In this document: positions 38,506 through 47,617 of the stretch, one piece after another
Layout: each line of letters begins with the position of its first letter
Numbering within the stretch: position 1 is the stretch's first letter
Assembly: GCF_004000845.1 (NCBI RefSeq)
Contig: NZ_BIMA01000046.1
Span: 1 to 52,210, forward strand
DNA length: 52,210 nucleotides
Origin: Paenibacillus koleovorans NBRC 103111
GTDB lineage: Bacteria > Bacillota > Bacilli > Paenibacillales > NBRC-103111
Direction of reading: 5' to 3'
The notes under the pieces: generated by a model
Databases searched by the model: none
Told to the model about the DNA's origin: nothing
The model's input: only the letters and a program-made list of their open reading frames with translations
Made by a program: the position numbers and the translations under genes

Positions 38506-40130
38506 CCTTGGTCTGCTTGTCTGCCGCCTCTTGCGAAAAATCGCCGATACAGCTTCTGCACCGGACGCGGGAAGCTGCCGATCTCCGACTCGGAGACGGT
38601 CCGCGTTACGAAGAGCAGCCCCCCGTACAGCAAGCACACGAGACCGCCGACAACAACCGCGTGGATCATATCATTCACTCGCGAAGCGAACGGCTGGATC
38701 CATTGATAGGCGGCCCATTCATAAGCCACTCCAATCCCTGCCGATACGATGGCCGTGACCGCAATACCGCCCCATTTGCGCCCCAGAATCGTATAGTCCA
38801 CCTCACGTCGAAGCACACGCAGATTAAGCTGCGCCATGACGATGAAACACAGTCCCGTCGCCGCGATAATGCCGTAGATCCCAAGCCAGGAAGCGAACAG
38901 GAAGCTGGCCGCCAGCTTGATGACGATCCCGACGATGACGTGGACGATGAGCGGCTTCATCCGCCCCATTCCCATGAGAATCGCGCCGGATGTTTGCATG
39001 ACAATCTGGAACATCGCGCTCATCGTGAGCAGCACGATAATCGAAGTGCCCTCATGGCTGCCGAACAGGAAGCCGTTCAAAGGCCGTGCCGCCGCGCAAA
39101 TCGCCAGCACCATCGGCAATCCGGTGACGACGGACAAGTACAGCGCCTTGGACGCTTGCTGGCGCACGAGCGCCATATCCTTGCGCGCGAACGCCGCCGA
39201 GACGACCGGCACCGCCGACTGGCTGAGCGCGATCGCGAGGATGATCGGAATGCCGGCCAGCGACTGCGCACGCCCGCCCAGTATCCCTAACGCTTCCTTC
39301 GCCGACTCATAGCCGAGATCGCCCTGCAGCAACCCGATCGTAATCGAAGAATCGATCAAGTAGATGAGCGGCACCGTCGTCGAGAACAGGACGATCGGCA
39401 CGGAGACGCGGAACAGCCGGCTGTAGATCGCCGAGTATTTCGCCGGCTGCACCGGTTTGGCGTTGGCGGTCAACCCCGACCGCATATCCGCCCGCCGCAG
39501 CTTCATCGCGAAGTAGACCATAACGGCGATCGCGCCGACGCTGCCCATCACGCCGCCGAACGAAGCGCCCGCCACAGCCCACACATGCCCGTAATCCAGC
39601 TTAAGCAGCAGATAAGCCAGTCCAACCGCGGTGACGAGCCGCAGAATCTGCTCGATAATCTGCGACAGGCCGTTCGGCATCATCCGCTGGCGGCCTTGGA
39701 AATACCCCCGCATGATCGCGATGAGCGGGAACAGCAGCAGCGCCGGCGCCAGCGCGCGGATCGCCGCCACGGCATCGGGATCGTTGCTGACGTCCTTCGC
39801 ATAATACGGCGCGAATACGAGCAGCAGCAGCGTCATTACCACGCCCGCTCCAACCGCAAACCATGTCGCCGCTCGATAAATACGATTCGCTTCAGCGTGC
39901 TGGCCAAGCGCCGTCTGCTCGGACACCAGCTTGCTGAGCGCACTCGGGATACCCGCAGTCGCCACGACGAGCAGGAAGCTGTATATGTTGAACGCGATCG
40001 AATACGTCGCCATCCCGGCGTCGTCCAGCAAGGCAACCAGCGGAATGCGCTGCACCGCTCCCAGCACTCGAGCGATCAATGCGGCCATTGCCAGGATCAA
40101 CGTTCCTTTTACCAAAGAATCTTTCGACAA
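38502..40130 (-). CDS. MATE/MOP-type lipid-linked oligosaccharide flippase (SpoVB/YtgP-like)
   Basis: A 542-aa membrane protein with about 14 predicted helices. LSKDSLVKGTLILAMAALIA at the start and GIPSALSKLVSE, RGYFQGRQRMMPNGLSQIIE and SLAGIPIILAIALSQS are signatures of the SpoVB/YtgP/MurJ-like group. These flip lipid-linked wall or polysaccharide precursors across the membrane. The TTG at 40130, with GAAGG 8 bp upstream, gives the family length. An ATG at 40169 has no ribosome site. Whether the role is in vegetative or sporulation wall synthesis is unclear. Confidence 0.88.
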   Translation of the reverse strand: MSKDSLVKGTLILAMAALIARVLGAVQRIPLVALLDDAGMATYSIAFNIYSFLLVVATAGIPSALSKLVSEQTALGQHAEANRIYRAATWFAVGAGVVMTLLLLVFAPYYAKDVSNDPDAVAAIRALAPALLLFPLIAIMRGYFQGRQRMMPNGLSQIIEQILRLVTAVGLAYLLLKLDYGHVWAVAGASFGGVMGSVGAIAVMVYFAMKLRRADMRSGLTANAKPVQPAKYSAIYSRLFRVSVPIVLFSTTVPLIYLIDSSITIGLLQGDLGYESAKEALGILGGRAQSLAGIPIILAIALSQSAVPVVSAAFARKDMALVRQQASKALYLSVVTGLPMVLAICAAARPLNGFLFGSHEGTSIIVLLTMSAMFQIVMQTSGAILMGMGRMKPLIVHVIVGIVIKLAASFLFASWLGIYGIIAATGLCFIVMAQLNLRVLRREVDYTILGRKWGGIAVTAIVSAGIGVAYEWAAYQWIQPFASRVNDMIHAVVVGGLVCLLYGGLLFVTRTVSESEIGSFPRPVQKLYRRFFARGGRQADQG

Positions 40131-40251
40131 TGCTCCAACCTTCTCCCTATCGATTTTCACGCCTCCCATTATACAAGGTTTTTGGCGGATGAACCACCTG
40201 CTGGGCGAATGCATATGATGAGGGTGACTATATACGGAGGTGTTTTTCAGC

Positions 40252-40533
40252 ATGAACATCTATGAAGCTCACCCGGAATGCAAGAAGCATGTGAAGCAAG
40301 CCAAAGACAGCGCCTATGCCGCCTGCTGCCAGTACGTCAACCGCTATGTTCGCGTTCAGCGCATGAATGGCGAAACGCTCGAAGGACATATTGTGCATGT
40401 CGATGCCGAGTATGTATACTTACAGCTGCCATCCGACCGGGCGTTCTACAATTACTACAATCCATACTATTACAACAACACGGTCCTTCCTCTCGTCCTG
40501 TTCGACCTGCTCGCCATTACGCTGCTGCTGTAA
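40252..40533 (+). CDS. Small Cys/Tyr-rich protein with a possible Sm-like beta barrel
   Basis: A 93-aa protein. MNIYEAHPECKKHVKQAKDS starts a helix with CC at 26-27. Then YVRVQRMNGETLEGHIVHVD and AEYVYLQLPS look like a small Sm/SH3-like barrel. It goes on with a Tyr/Asn-rich loop (NYYNPYYYNN) and ends in a hydrophobic helix VLPLVLFDLLAITLLL. I do not know the family name. GGAGGTG lies 9 bp before the ATG. It is divergent from the flippase. Membrane or coat attachment by the last helix is a guess. Confidence 0.7.
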   Translation: MNIYEAHPECKKHVKQAKDSAYAACCQYVNRYVRVQRMNGETLEGHIVHVDAEYVYLQLPSDRAFYNYYNPYYYNNTVLPLVLFDLLAITLLL

Positions 40534-40662
40534 CCTGGGTAATGGTTGTCGTCCCGCTGGAAAGGAAAGCTTCCCAGGGTCCGCGTTAGGATCCGCTCGG
40601 GGGCTTTCTTTTATTTGAAGGAAGATTGCGATAAGATACGGGGGATGAAAGGAGCGAGGCTG

Positions 40663-41700
40663 ATGCAAAAAGACGTTCTGCTCACAGGGTACGGCAATGT
40701 GGGACATGCCTTCGTCCGTCTCTTGCACGAGCGGTCGAGTTTGATAGAGCAACGGTACGGTCTGCGGTTTCGGTTGATTGGGGTAATGGCTAGTCGAGGC
40801 TGGCTGTATGATGCCGGAGGGCTGAACATGGAATGGCTCGTGAAAGCCGGAGTCGGCTCCGATGCTTTGCAACGTTATGCGGCTGAAAAAGGCGGGTGGC
40901 TGGGTGAAAGGAGTTTGCAGGAAATCGGCCAACAAGCCCATGCACTGGTGGAAAGCGCCCCAACTGATATCGCGCGCGGCGAACCGGGGCTGACTTACAT
41001 ACGGCAAGCGCTCCGCTGCGGCTTGGACGTCGTAGCCGTCTCCAAAGGCGCGCTCGTCACCCAATACCGCGAGCTCATGCAGCTGGCTGCGGAGCATAAC
41101 GCGCGCATCAAGTACAGCGGCGCCACCGCCGCCGCCTTGCCGACGCTCGATATCGGCGAATACAGCCTGGCAGGCTGCACGATCGAGCGGATCGAAGGCG
41201 TCTTGAACGGCACGACCAACTATATCCTGACGCGTATGGCGGAGGGCCGGATACCGTTCGCGGACGCCCTGCGGGAAGCGCAGGCGAGAGGAATCGCCGA
41301 GACGAACCCACGCCAGGACATCAGCGGCACCGACAGCGCCTGCAAGCTTGTGCTGCTGGCGAACGGCCTGCTGGGCGCTAGCGCGAGCCTCAGCGACGTC
41401 TCCATCACCGGCATCGATACCGTGACGGTGGAGCAACACGAAGCCGCCCGCTCGCGGGGAGCGAAGCTCAAGCTGCTCGCCTCGGCCGTTCGCGGCGACG
41501 ACTCCAGCTTGACGCTGGAAGTCGCCCCACGCGAGCTCGAGCCCGGCCATCCCCTCTACGCCGTGGACGGCACCGAAAAAGGGGTCGTGTTCCATACCGA
41601 CCTGATGGGGCGGGTCAGCGCCATTGGCGGCGCCTCCAGCCCGTCCGGCGCCGCGGCGGCAGCGCTGAAAGACTTGATCAACCTGTACCGGGATAAGTAA
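40663..41700 (+). CDS. hom: Homoserine dehydrogenase
   Basis: A 345-aa NAD(P)-dependent enzyme that reduces aspartate semialdehyde to homoserine in threonine and methionine synthesis. The cofactor loop is LLTGYGNVGHAFVRLL. VSKGALVTQYRELM, KYSGATAAALPTLD and ERIEGVLNGTTNYILTRM carry the substrate-binding and catalytic residues. ETNPRQDISGTDSACKLVLL fits the family end. It lacks the C-terminal ACT domain of the longer, feedback-regulated enzymes. GGAG is 9 bp before the ATG at 40663. It stands alone; other pathway genes are not nearby. Confidence 0.92.
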   Translation: MQKDVLLTGYGNVGHAFVRLLHERSSLIEQRYGLRFRLIGVMASRGWLYDAGGLNMEWLVKAGVGSDALQRYAAEKGGWLGERSLQEIGQQAHALVESAPTDIARGEPGLTYIRQALRCGLDVVAVSKGALVTQYRELMQLAAEHNARIKYSGATAAALPTLDIGEYSLAGCTIERIEGVLNGTTNYILTRMAEGRIPFADALREAQARGIAETNPRQDISGTDSACKLVLLANGLLGASASLSDVSITGIDTVTVEQHEAARSRGAKLKLLASAVRGDDSSLTLEVAPRELEPGHPLYAVDGTEKGVVFHTDLMGRVSAIGGASSPSGAAAAALKDLINLYRDK

Positions 41701-41806
41701 ACCTTGCAGAGGATATTCTGACCTTTGCAGAGCGAGACGCACCCTATTGGCTCACGATAGAGGTCATTTTGACCCATACAGCGGCTCTGTGCCCCACGCC
41801 ACAAAA

Positions 41807-41842
41807 TGAAAAGGTGTCCCTCACCCGAGGAGACACCTATTT
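41807..41842 (-). terminator. Terminator of the lost gene at 41845
   Basis: AGGTGTC (41812-41818) pairs with GACACCT (41832-41838); on the minus strand TTTTCATTTT follows. It survives although the gene it served is truncated. Confidence 0.8.
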
Positions 41843-41844
41843 TC

Positions 41845-42060
41845 TTATTGCAGCGTTGCCAGCACCGCGTCGTCGAACCGCACCTGCGCGTTGGTCGCGC
41901 GGAACACGAAGCCGCCCCGAGGCAGCGTCGTGTCGTAGGCGGTCAGCTCAAGCGTGCTGTTCACGTACATTTTCAACAAGCCGCCCTCCACTTCCGCCTT
42001 GACTGTATAATAGGTGCCGGTGCTGATCGTGTATGTCTTCTCGGCGAGCACCGGCGGATG
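41845..42060 (-). pseudogene. C-terminal remnant of a laminin-G/concanavalin-like extracellular protein
   Basis: The minus-strand frame ends YTISTGTYYTVKAEVEGGLL, then KMYVNSTLELTAYDTTLPRG and GFVFRATNAQVRFDDAVLAT. This is the usual last beta strands of a lectin-like jelly-roll domain on Paenibacillus glycoside hydrolases or lyases. The frame breaks at about 42060, where AT-rich non-coding sequence starts. There is no signal peptide or upstream domain. It is a deletion relic whose terminator is still present. Confidence 0.75.
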
Positions 42061-42208
42061 TCATAAATTACCAAGGGATCAGAGTTAAATACATATAATA
42101 TATAAGTATTAAATTAATTATTGTGATCACACATATACAATATAATAATTATCTTTAATTGAATTGGATGTGTATACTGGAAAAAATGAAAGCTGGAGGT
42201 GCGGGGTT
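42061..42208 (+). promoter_or_regulatory. AT-rich promoter region of the citrate synthase gene
   Basis: Very AT-rich. It contains the perfect palindrome TGTGATCACA (42122-42131) and a likely -10 TATACT (42173-42178). No clear -35 is seen. The palindrome may be a regulator site. Confidence 0.45.
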
Positions 42209-43318
42209 ATGAACGTAGTCACATGGGCAAAAGGGCTGGAAGGTGTCGTCGCCGCGGAAACGAAAATCGGGTTGGTCGATGGCACGCGAGGATTGCTCGT
42301 CTATCGCGGGGAATGGGCTCGGGAGCTGGCGGTCAGCCGATCGTTCGAGGAGACCGCGTACTTGCTATGGTATGGCGTGTTGCCAAAAGCTGAGGAGCTG
42401 GCTGCATTCCGCGCCCGACTAGCCTCGTACCGTGCAATGCCTGAGCATCTGAGGCGGTTGATCGATCTGCTGCCTGCCGATCAGCCGATGATGGGCGTAG
42501 TCCGCACGGCCGTGTCGGCGCTTGGCGATGCCGGCTTCAGTTGGCCGCCGACGGTAGAGCAAGCGATGCAGCTGACCGCCGTTCTCCCTTCCGTCATCGC
42601 ATACCGCTATCGGCGTTTGCAAGGGTTGCCGCCTGTAGAGCCGTTCGCCGATGATCCTTCCGTGTCCCATGCGGCTCATTACTTGTACTTGCTGGACGGC
42701 GAGCTCCCTTCCGCCGCCCATGCGCGGGCTTTGGACGCCTACCTGATCCTGACGATGGAGCATGGCTTGAATGCCTCCACGTTCGCGAGCCGCGTCGTCG
42801 CCTCCACCGAGTCCGATCTCGCCTCCGCCGTCTGTGCCGGCATCGGGGCGATGAAAGGGCCGCTGCACGGCGGAGCGCCGTCGGAGGTCATCGCCCTGCT
42901 CGAGGAAATCGGGGAGGCGGTGAATGCCGAAGCGGTACTCGCTGGGAAGCTGGAGCGCGGCGAGAAGCTGATGGGCTTCGGCCATCGGGTGTACAAGACG
43001 ATGGACCCGCGGGCCGAGGCGCTGCGCGAAGTGACGGCCGGGCTGAACGGCGGCGATCCCTGGTTTGACTTCGCGCTGCATGTCGAAGCGACCGCGTTGC
43101 GCCTGCTCGAGCAGTACAAGCCGGGGCGCAAGCTGTACACGAACGTGGAGTTTTTCGCTTCGGCTGTGTTGAAGGCGGTGCGGCTCGATCCGAGCCTCTT
43201 CACGCCGACGTTCACCGCGAGCCGGATCGTCGGCTGGACCGCGCATGTACTGGAGCAGGCGGAGGCGAACCGGATCTACCGCCCGCAATCGATCTACACC
43301 GGCGCTACACCCGAATAA
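42209..43318 (+). CDS. Citrate synthase / methylcitrate synthase
   Basis: A 369-aa enzyme joining acetyl-CoA (or propionyl-CoA) to oxaloacetate. The catalytic residues are in MEHGLNASTF, KGPLHGGAPSEV and LMGFGHRVYKTMDPRAEAL, and FTPTFTASRIVGWTAHVLEQ marks the end of the small domain. The length fits the Gram-positive short type. It could be the second, CitA-type, isozyme because no icd or mdh genes adjoin; that is inference. GGAGGTG lies 7 bp before the ATG at 42209. Confidence 0.92.
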   Translation: MNVVTWAKGLEGVVAAETKIGLVDGTRGLLVYRGEWARELAVSRSFEETAYLLWYGVLPKAEELAAFRARLASYRAMPEHLRRLIDLLPADQPMMGVVRTAVSALGDAGFSWPPTVEQAMQLTAVLPSVIAYRYRRLQGLPPVEPFADDPSVSHAAHYLYLLDGELPSAAHARALDAYLILTMEHGLNASTFASRVVASTESDLASAVCAGIGAMKGPLHGGAPSEVIALLEEIGEAVNAEAVLAGKLERGEKLMGFGHRVYKTMDPRAEALREVTAGLNGGDPWFDFALHVEATALRLLEQYKPGRKLYTNVEFFASAVLKAVRLDPSLFTPTFTASRIVGWTAHVLEQAEANRIYRPQSIYTGATPE

Positions 43319-43323
43319 AGTAG

Positions 43324-43362
43324 AAAACGGCTGCCAGAGTCTTACTCCGCAGCCGTCTTTTT
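43324..43362. terminator. Bidirectional terminator after citrate synthase
   Basis: ACGGCTGC (43327-43334) pairs with GCAGCCGT (43349-43356), with AAAA on the left and TTTTT on the right. It serves both convergent genes. Confidence 0.9.
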
Positions 43363-44092
43363 ACGTTTCATTTTTCGGTGATATCGTCTCGAGCGGTTTG
43401 GCGTTGCCGTAAACGGGACGTGCGCCGTGTCTAGGCGCCGCCCAGCGGATTGCGTTCGAGATGACATGCAGGACGTCCTTGTTGTAGTAAGTCGGGTATG
43501 TCTCATGTCCCGGGCGGAAGTAGAAAATTTTGCCTTGACCGCGATGCCACGTGCAGCCGCTGCGGAACACTTCGCCGCCTTCGAACCAGCTCACGAAGAT
43601 GAGCTCATCCGGTGCGGGGATGTCGAAATGCTCGCCGTACATTTCCTCCGCGCCGATCTCGAAATATTGCCCCAATCCTTCTGCAATCGGATGCGCCGGA
43701 TCGACGACCCAGAGGCGCTCGCGATCGCCAGCTTCTCTCCATTTCAAGTCGCAGGATGTCCCCATCAGCTTCTTGAAAATTTTCGAGAAATGGCCGGAAT
43801 GCAGCACGATCAGCCCCATGCCCTGCAGCACCCGCTTCTGTACGCGGTCGACGATCTCATCCGCTACTTCCCTGTGCGCGCGATGTCCCCACCAGATCAG
43901 CACATCGGTATCGTTCAATACTTCTTCCGTCAACCCGTGCTCAGGCATATCGAGCGTCGCATAGCGGACTTCGACCTCGGTGGAATCAATCCCTTTCCCG
44001 ATAGCTGTGTGAATGCCTTCCGGGTAGATCGAGGCGATTTTCTCATTGATTTTCTCGTGCTGGTACTCGTTCCAAATCGTCAATCGAATCAT
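43361..44092 (-). CDS. ThuA-domain protein
   Basis: A 243-aa protein with a class-I glutamine-amidotransferase-like fold of the ThuA (trehalose utilisation) group. It begins [60 protein letters not shown] and [18 protein letters not shown] follow. The reaction is not established; ThuA helps oxidise trehalose or related sugars in rhizobia. It is the downstream gene of a set with DUF456, HAD and AsnB on the same strand, but gaps suggest separate units. An AGGAGAGGA ribosome site precedes the ATG. Confidence 0.88.
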   Translation of the reverse strand: MIRLTIWNEYQHEKINEKIASIYPEGIHTAIGKGIDSTEVEVRYATLDMPEHGLTEEVLNDTDVLIWWGHRAHREVADEIVDRVQKRVLQGMGLIVLHSGHFSKIFKKLMGTSCDLKWREAGDRERLWVVDPAHPIAEGLGQYFEIGAEEMYGEHFDIPAPDELIFVSWFEGGEVFRSGCTWHRGQGKIFYFRPGHETYPTYYNKDVLHVISNAIRWAAPRHGARPVYGNAKPLETISPKNET

Positions 44093-44133
44093 GGACGGTC
44101 CTCTCCTTTAGAAGGAAATATGTATGGATAAAG

Positions 44134-44613
44134 CTAGAACAACCAAATGATGAACAAGATGATCATGGCGGCCTGCAGGATCAATTTCACGATCACGCTG
44201 GACAGGAACCCGACCAACGAGCCGATCCCGACCTTAACCGACTGCTGCAAGCTTGCTCCGGCTATCAGCTCGCCAATGACTGCACCCAGGAACGGCCCTA
44301 CGAACAACCCTACACCTGGGATGACAAACGGACCTACTATGATGCCGATCGTGCTGCCGATGACGGAGGCTCGGGAGCCGCCGAACTTTTTGACTCCAAG
44401 CGCACTGACCAAATAATCCGCCACAATGACCGCCGCGACGATCGAAGTCTGGATGAACCAGAACCAGAAGCCGAACGGGTCGAAGCTGATGAAGAAGCCG
44501 TACACGAAGAAAGCCGCATAGATCGCCAGCACGCCCGGCAAAATGGGGAAAATCGCTCCGGCCATCCCGACTGCGAACAGCGCGATGACAATAATCCAGC
44601 CTGCTATTTCCAT
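44134..44613 (-). CDS. DUF456 membrane protein
   Basis: A 159-aa protein made almost wholly of membrane helices with glycine-rich turns: IIVIALFAVGMAGAIFPILP, IVGPFVIPGVGLFVGPFLGA and VIGELIAGASLQQSVKVGIG are typical of DUF456. Function is unknown; these may be small channels or helper proteins. AAGGGTGAG precedes the ATG. It is 41 bp upstream of the ThuA gene. Confidence 0.88.
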   Translation of the reverse strand: MEIAGWIIVIALFAVGMAGAIFPILPGVLAIYAAFFVYGFFISFDPFGFWFWFIQTSIVAAVIVADYLVSALGVKKFGGSRASVIGSTIGIIVGPFVIPGVGLFVGPFLGAVIGELIAGASLQQSVKVGIGSLVGFLSSVIVKLILQAAMIILFIIWLF

Positions 44614-44654
44614 CGTGTCTCACCCTTCTTGACTTCATGATCGCCGCCGCTAGC

Positions 44655-45395
44655 TCAAACGAGAATATGCTCCCGAATGATTTTCGCCACCGCGTGCTCC
44701 TGGTTCGTGACCGTCACCATATCGGCTGCACGCTTCAGCTCTTCCTGGGCATTGCCCATCGCCACACCAAGACCTGCCGCGCGAATCATCGCCATATCAT
44801 TCAGACTGTCGCCCATCGCTACGACATCGGCCATCGAGATACCGACCAGCTTGCACACTTCCTCGATGCCGCTCGCCTTGCTGATCCCTTTCGGGTTGAT
44901 CTCCAGGTTGTGCGGATGCGAATTCGTGATTTCGAAAATGCCCCACTCGTTCAGTTGGTCGAGAATGCGGCCGCGGTGGTCGTCATTCTCCGTATAGTAG
45001 CCGAACTTCAGCCACTGGATCGGCTCCAAATCGGTGGTCCACTGCTCGGAGTTGTAGACGCCGTCCACCGAGTAGCTCCAGAACCAAGTGCCGTATTTGA
45101 CGGAAAGCTCGTGCATGCGCCGAATCCAGTCCGCCTCGATAAGGGTTCGCTTGAGAAGGACGCGAGGCTCCTTCCACACTTCGCTGCCATTGACCGCTAC
45201 GATCGGCGTTGTCAGCCCCAGCTCGTCGGTGTAGGGATACACCTTTTGAACGCCGCGGCCTGTAGATAGGATGACCGTGACGCCGGCGTCGAGCGCCTTT
45301 TGCATCCAGATGCGGTTCTCTTCGGAAATGATGGATTCCTCGTTCAGCAGCGTGCCGTCCATGTCCAGCGCCAGCAGCTTGTACTTCGGTGCCAT
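44655..45395 (-). CDS. Cof-type HAD-superfamily phosphatase
   Basis: A 246-aa HAD hydrolase. Motif I is LLALDMDGTLLNEE with the nucleophile Asp, motif II VILSTGRG, motif III around lysine in NPKGISKASG, and motif IV VVAMGDSLNDMAMIRAAG. The C2 cap fits the Cof group, which dephosphorylates sugar phosphates or flavin/pyridoxal phosphates. The ATG at 45395 has GAGGGGAG about 11 bp upstream; ATG at 45416 is less likely. Substrate unknown. Confidence 0.92.
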   Translation of the reverse strand: MAPKYKLLALDMDGTLLNEESIISEENRIWMQKALDAGVTVILSTGRGVQKVYPYTDELGLTTPIVAVNGSEVWKEPRVLLKRTLIEADWIRRMHELSVKYGTWFWSYSVDGVYNSEQWTTDLEPIQWLKFGYYTENDDHRGRILDQLNEWGIFEITNSHPHNLEINPKGISKASGIEEVCKLVGISMADVVAMGDSLNDMAMIRAAGLGVAMGNAQEELKRAADMVTVTNQEHAVAKIIREHILV

Positions 45396-45461
45396 ATGGT
45401 TTGTTGCTCCCCTCATGTATGTGTTTAGTCGGCCGATCGTTCGTTGGATATGAGCCGTCCT

Positions 45462-47354
45462 TTAAGCGGTTGTCGTCGCCTTCGCGGCCGCCATGCCGAC
45501 TGCCGGCACTTCCTGCATATAAGTCGTGTGCCACAGACCGAATACATAGACCGCCCACAGCAACCGCGCGTAATCGCCTTGGCCGGACATATGCTGCTCG
45601 AACATCCGGTCTACTACTTTAAGGTCAAACCACTCTTCGATGCCGCTTGCACGGATTTGCTCGCGCATCATGGCGCCTTTCGGCCCTTTCAGCCAATCTC
45701 GTAAGGGGACAGGGAATCCGAGCTTCGGTCGATTCAGGATGAAGTCCGGGATGATGCCCTCCATCGCCTTGCGGAACACGTACTTCGTAGTGCCTTCGGC
45801 GAGGCGGTATTCCATCGGAATCGTGCGGGCGAATTCGAACAGCTCTTTGTCCAGGAACGGCACGCGCAGCTCGAGCGAATGCGCCATCGTCATTTTGTCG
45901 GCTTTCATCAGGATGTCGCCCGGCAGCCACAAGTTCATGTCGATGTACTGCATGCGCGTCACCGGATCTAAGTGCCCCGTCTTGGCGTAGAACTCGCCGG
46001 CAATTTGCCACGGGTCCCGGTACGAGCGCATGCGCTTCGCGTCCAGCTGCAGCAGCTCCGCCTTCTGGGCTTCGCTGTACAGCTTGGCGTTGCCCAGGAA
46101 GCGCTGCTCCAGCGGCGTCGTGGCCCGCATGAGGTAATTCCGCCCGGTCACGCCGGACGGCAGAAACCGCACGAGCCGATGCAGCAGCTGCTGCGCCGGT
46201 CTCGGCAGCCAGGTGAGCGGCCGCAGCGACAGCGGCTCGCGGTAAATGCGGTAGCCGCCGAACAGCTCGTCGGCCCCTTCGCCGGAGAGCACGACCGTGA
46301 CGTGCTCTCGCGCCAAGCCGGCCACGTGATACAGCGCGATGGCCGAAGGGTCGGCGACCGGCTCGTCTTGGTGCCAGACGGCCTTAGGTAGCACGCCGAA
46401 GTAATCTTCTATATTAATCAGCTTCTCATAATGCTGCGTCCCGATCGCTTCAGCGGTCTGTCTCGCGATGATCGTCTCGTTGTTCGGGCCTTCGAAGCCG
46501 ACGGAGAACGTCTGGATCGGCTCGATCGCCCGCATATGCGTGGCGATCGCCGTCGAGTCGATGCCGCTCGACAGGAAACAGCCACGCTCGACGTCGCTGT
46601 GCATGTGGTGAACGACGGAGTCCTGCAGCTTGGCGCGCAGCTCCTCGACGACATCGGCGAACGGCCGTTTGACTGGCGCGAACATCGGGTCCCAATAGCG
46701 GCGAATCGACAGCTTGCCTTCAGCGGTTACCTTAAGCGTATGCCCCGGGGGCAGCTTGCGGATGTTCGCGAACATCGTCTCCGGCTCCGGCACGTACTGG
46801 AACGTGAGGTATTGCAGCAGGCTGTCCTCGTTCAGGCGGCGCTCCATGCCGTCCGCTGCGAGCAGGCTCTTAATTTCCGATCCGAACAGCAGCCGCTCCT
46901 GGTCGACCGTATAGTAGAACGGCTTGATGCCGAAATGGTCGCGCGCCCCGAACAGCTCCTTGCGGCGGCGGTCCCAGATGACGAAGCCGAACATGCCGCG
47001 CAGATGCTCCACGCAGCGTTCCCCGTACTCCTCATACAGGTGGATGATGACTTCCGTATCGGTGTGCGTCTTGAAGCTGTGCCCGCGGGCCAGCAGCTCC
47101 TCGCGCAGTTTGTGATAATTGTAAATTTCGCCGTTGAAAATAATCCACACCGAGTCATCCTCATTGCTCATCGGCTGGTGGCCTTCCTTGATGTCGATAA
47201 TCGACAACCGGCGGAACGACAATCCGACGCCCGGCTCCGTCCACATACCGGAATCGTTCGGCCCACGGTGCGTAATGATGTCGGCCATCCGCTGCAGCAT
47301 CGGCACCGACGGCTCTCTTTTGTCGAAATAAACAACGCCTGAAATTCCGCACAT
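45462..47354 (-). CDS. asnB: Asparagine synthetase (glutamine-hydrolysing)
   Basis: A 630-aa enzyme that makes asparagine from aspartate, ATP and glutamine. The N-terminal nucleophile is C2 in MCGISGVVYFDK. The glutaminase domain has RGPNDSG and RRLSIIDIKEGHQPM. The synthetase domain has the ATP loop CFLSSGIDSTAIATHM and VVLSGEGADELFGGY. The length matches Bacillus AsnB/AsnO. Start at ATG 47354 has AAAGGA 10 bp upstream. Bacillus has several paralogues with different timing, including a sporulation one (AsnO), so the assignment between them is open. Confidence 0.92.
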   Translation of the reverse strand: MCGISGVVYFDKREPSVPMLQRMADIITHRGPNDSGMWTEPGVGLSFRRLSIIDIKEGHQPMSNEDDSVWIIFNGEIYNYHKLREELLARGHSFKTHTDTEVIIHLYEEYGERCVEHLRGMFGFVIWDRRRKELFGARDHFGIKPFYYTVDQERLLFGSEIKSLLAADGMERRLNEDSLLQYLTFQYVPEPETMFANIRKLPPGHTLKVTAEGKLSIRRYWDPMFAPVKRPFADVVEELRAKLQDSVVHHMHSDVERGCFLSSGIDSTAIATHMRAIEPIQTFSVGFEGPNNETIIARQTAEAIGTQHYEKLINIEDYFGVLPKAVWHQDEPVADPSAIALYHVAGLAREHVTVVLSGEGADELFGGYRIYREPLSLRPLTWLPRPAQQLLHRLVRFLPSGVTGRNYLMRATTPLEQRFLGNAKLYSEAQKAELLQLDAKRMRSYRDPWQIAGEFYAKTGHLDPVTRMQYIDMNLWLPGDILMKADKMTMAHSLELRVPFLDKELFEFARTIPMEYRLAEGTTKYVFRKAMEGIIPDFILNRPKLGFPVPLRDWLKGPKGAMMREQIRASGIEEWFDLKVVDRMFEQHMSGQGDYARLLWAVYVFGLWHTTYMQEVPAVGMAAAKATTTA

Positions 47355-47617
47355 ATGTAGTTGATCCTTTCTACTCGATCCGATTGGTGCAGGCCCGCCG
47401 TCCACCTTTTGGGAGACTTGCAGTCGGCCTTTCTCTCTTACAGCTAATAATTAGTATATCATACCTCTACATTTTTTCAGAAACAAGGTTCCTCTGCATA
47501 TTTACCAAAAGCATCCTTTTCAAGTTTGGGAATTGTTGGTACAATGATCTAGGCAAATCTTTCGACACGATCTGACAACAATTGATAAGCCTAATATCAT
47601 GGGACAGGAGCCTCCTT

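Noticed and set aside
42122-42131. TGTGATCACA read as a CRP site
   Set aside because: CRP/FNR half-sites need a spacer between TGTGA and TCACA, and none is present. I keep it only as a palindrome.
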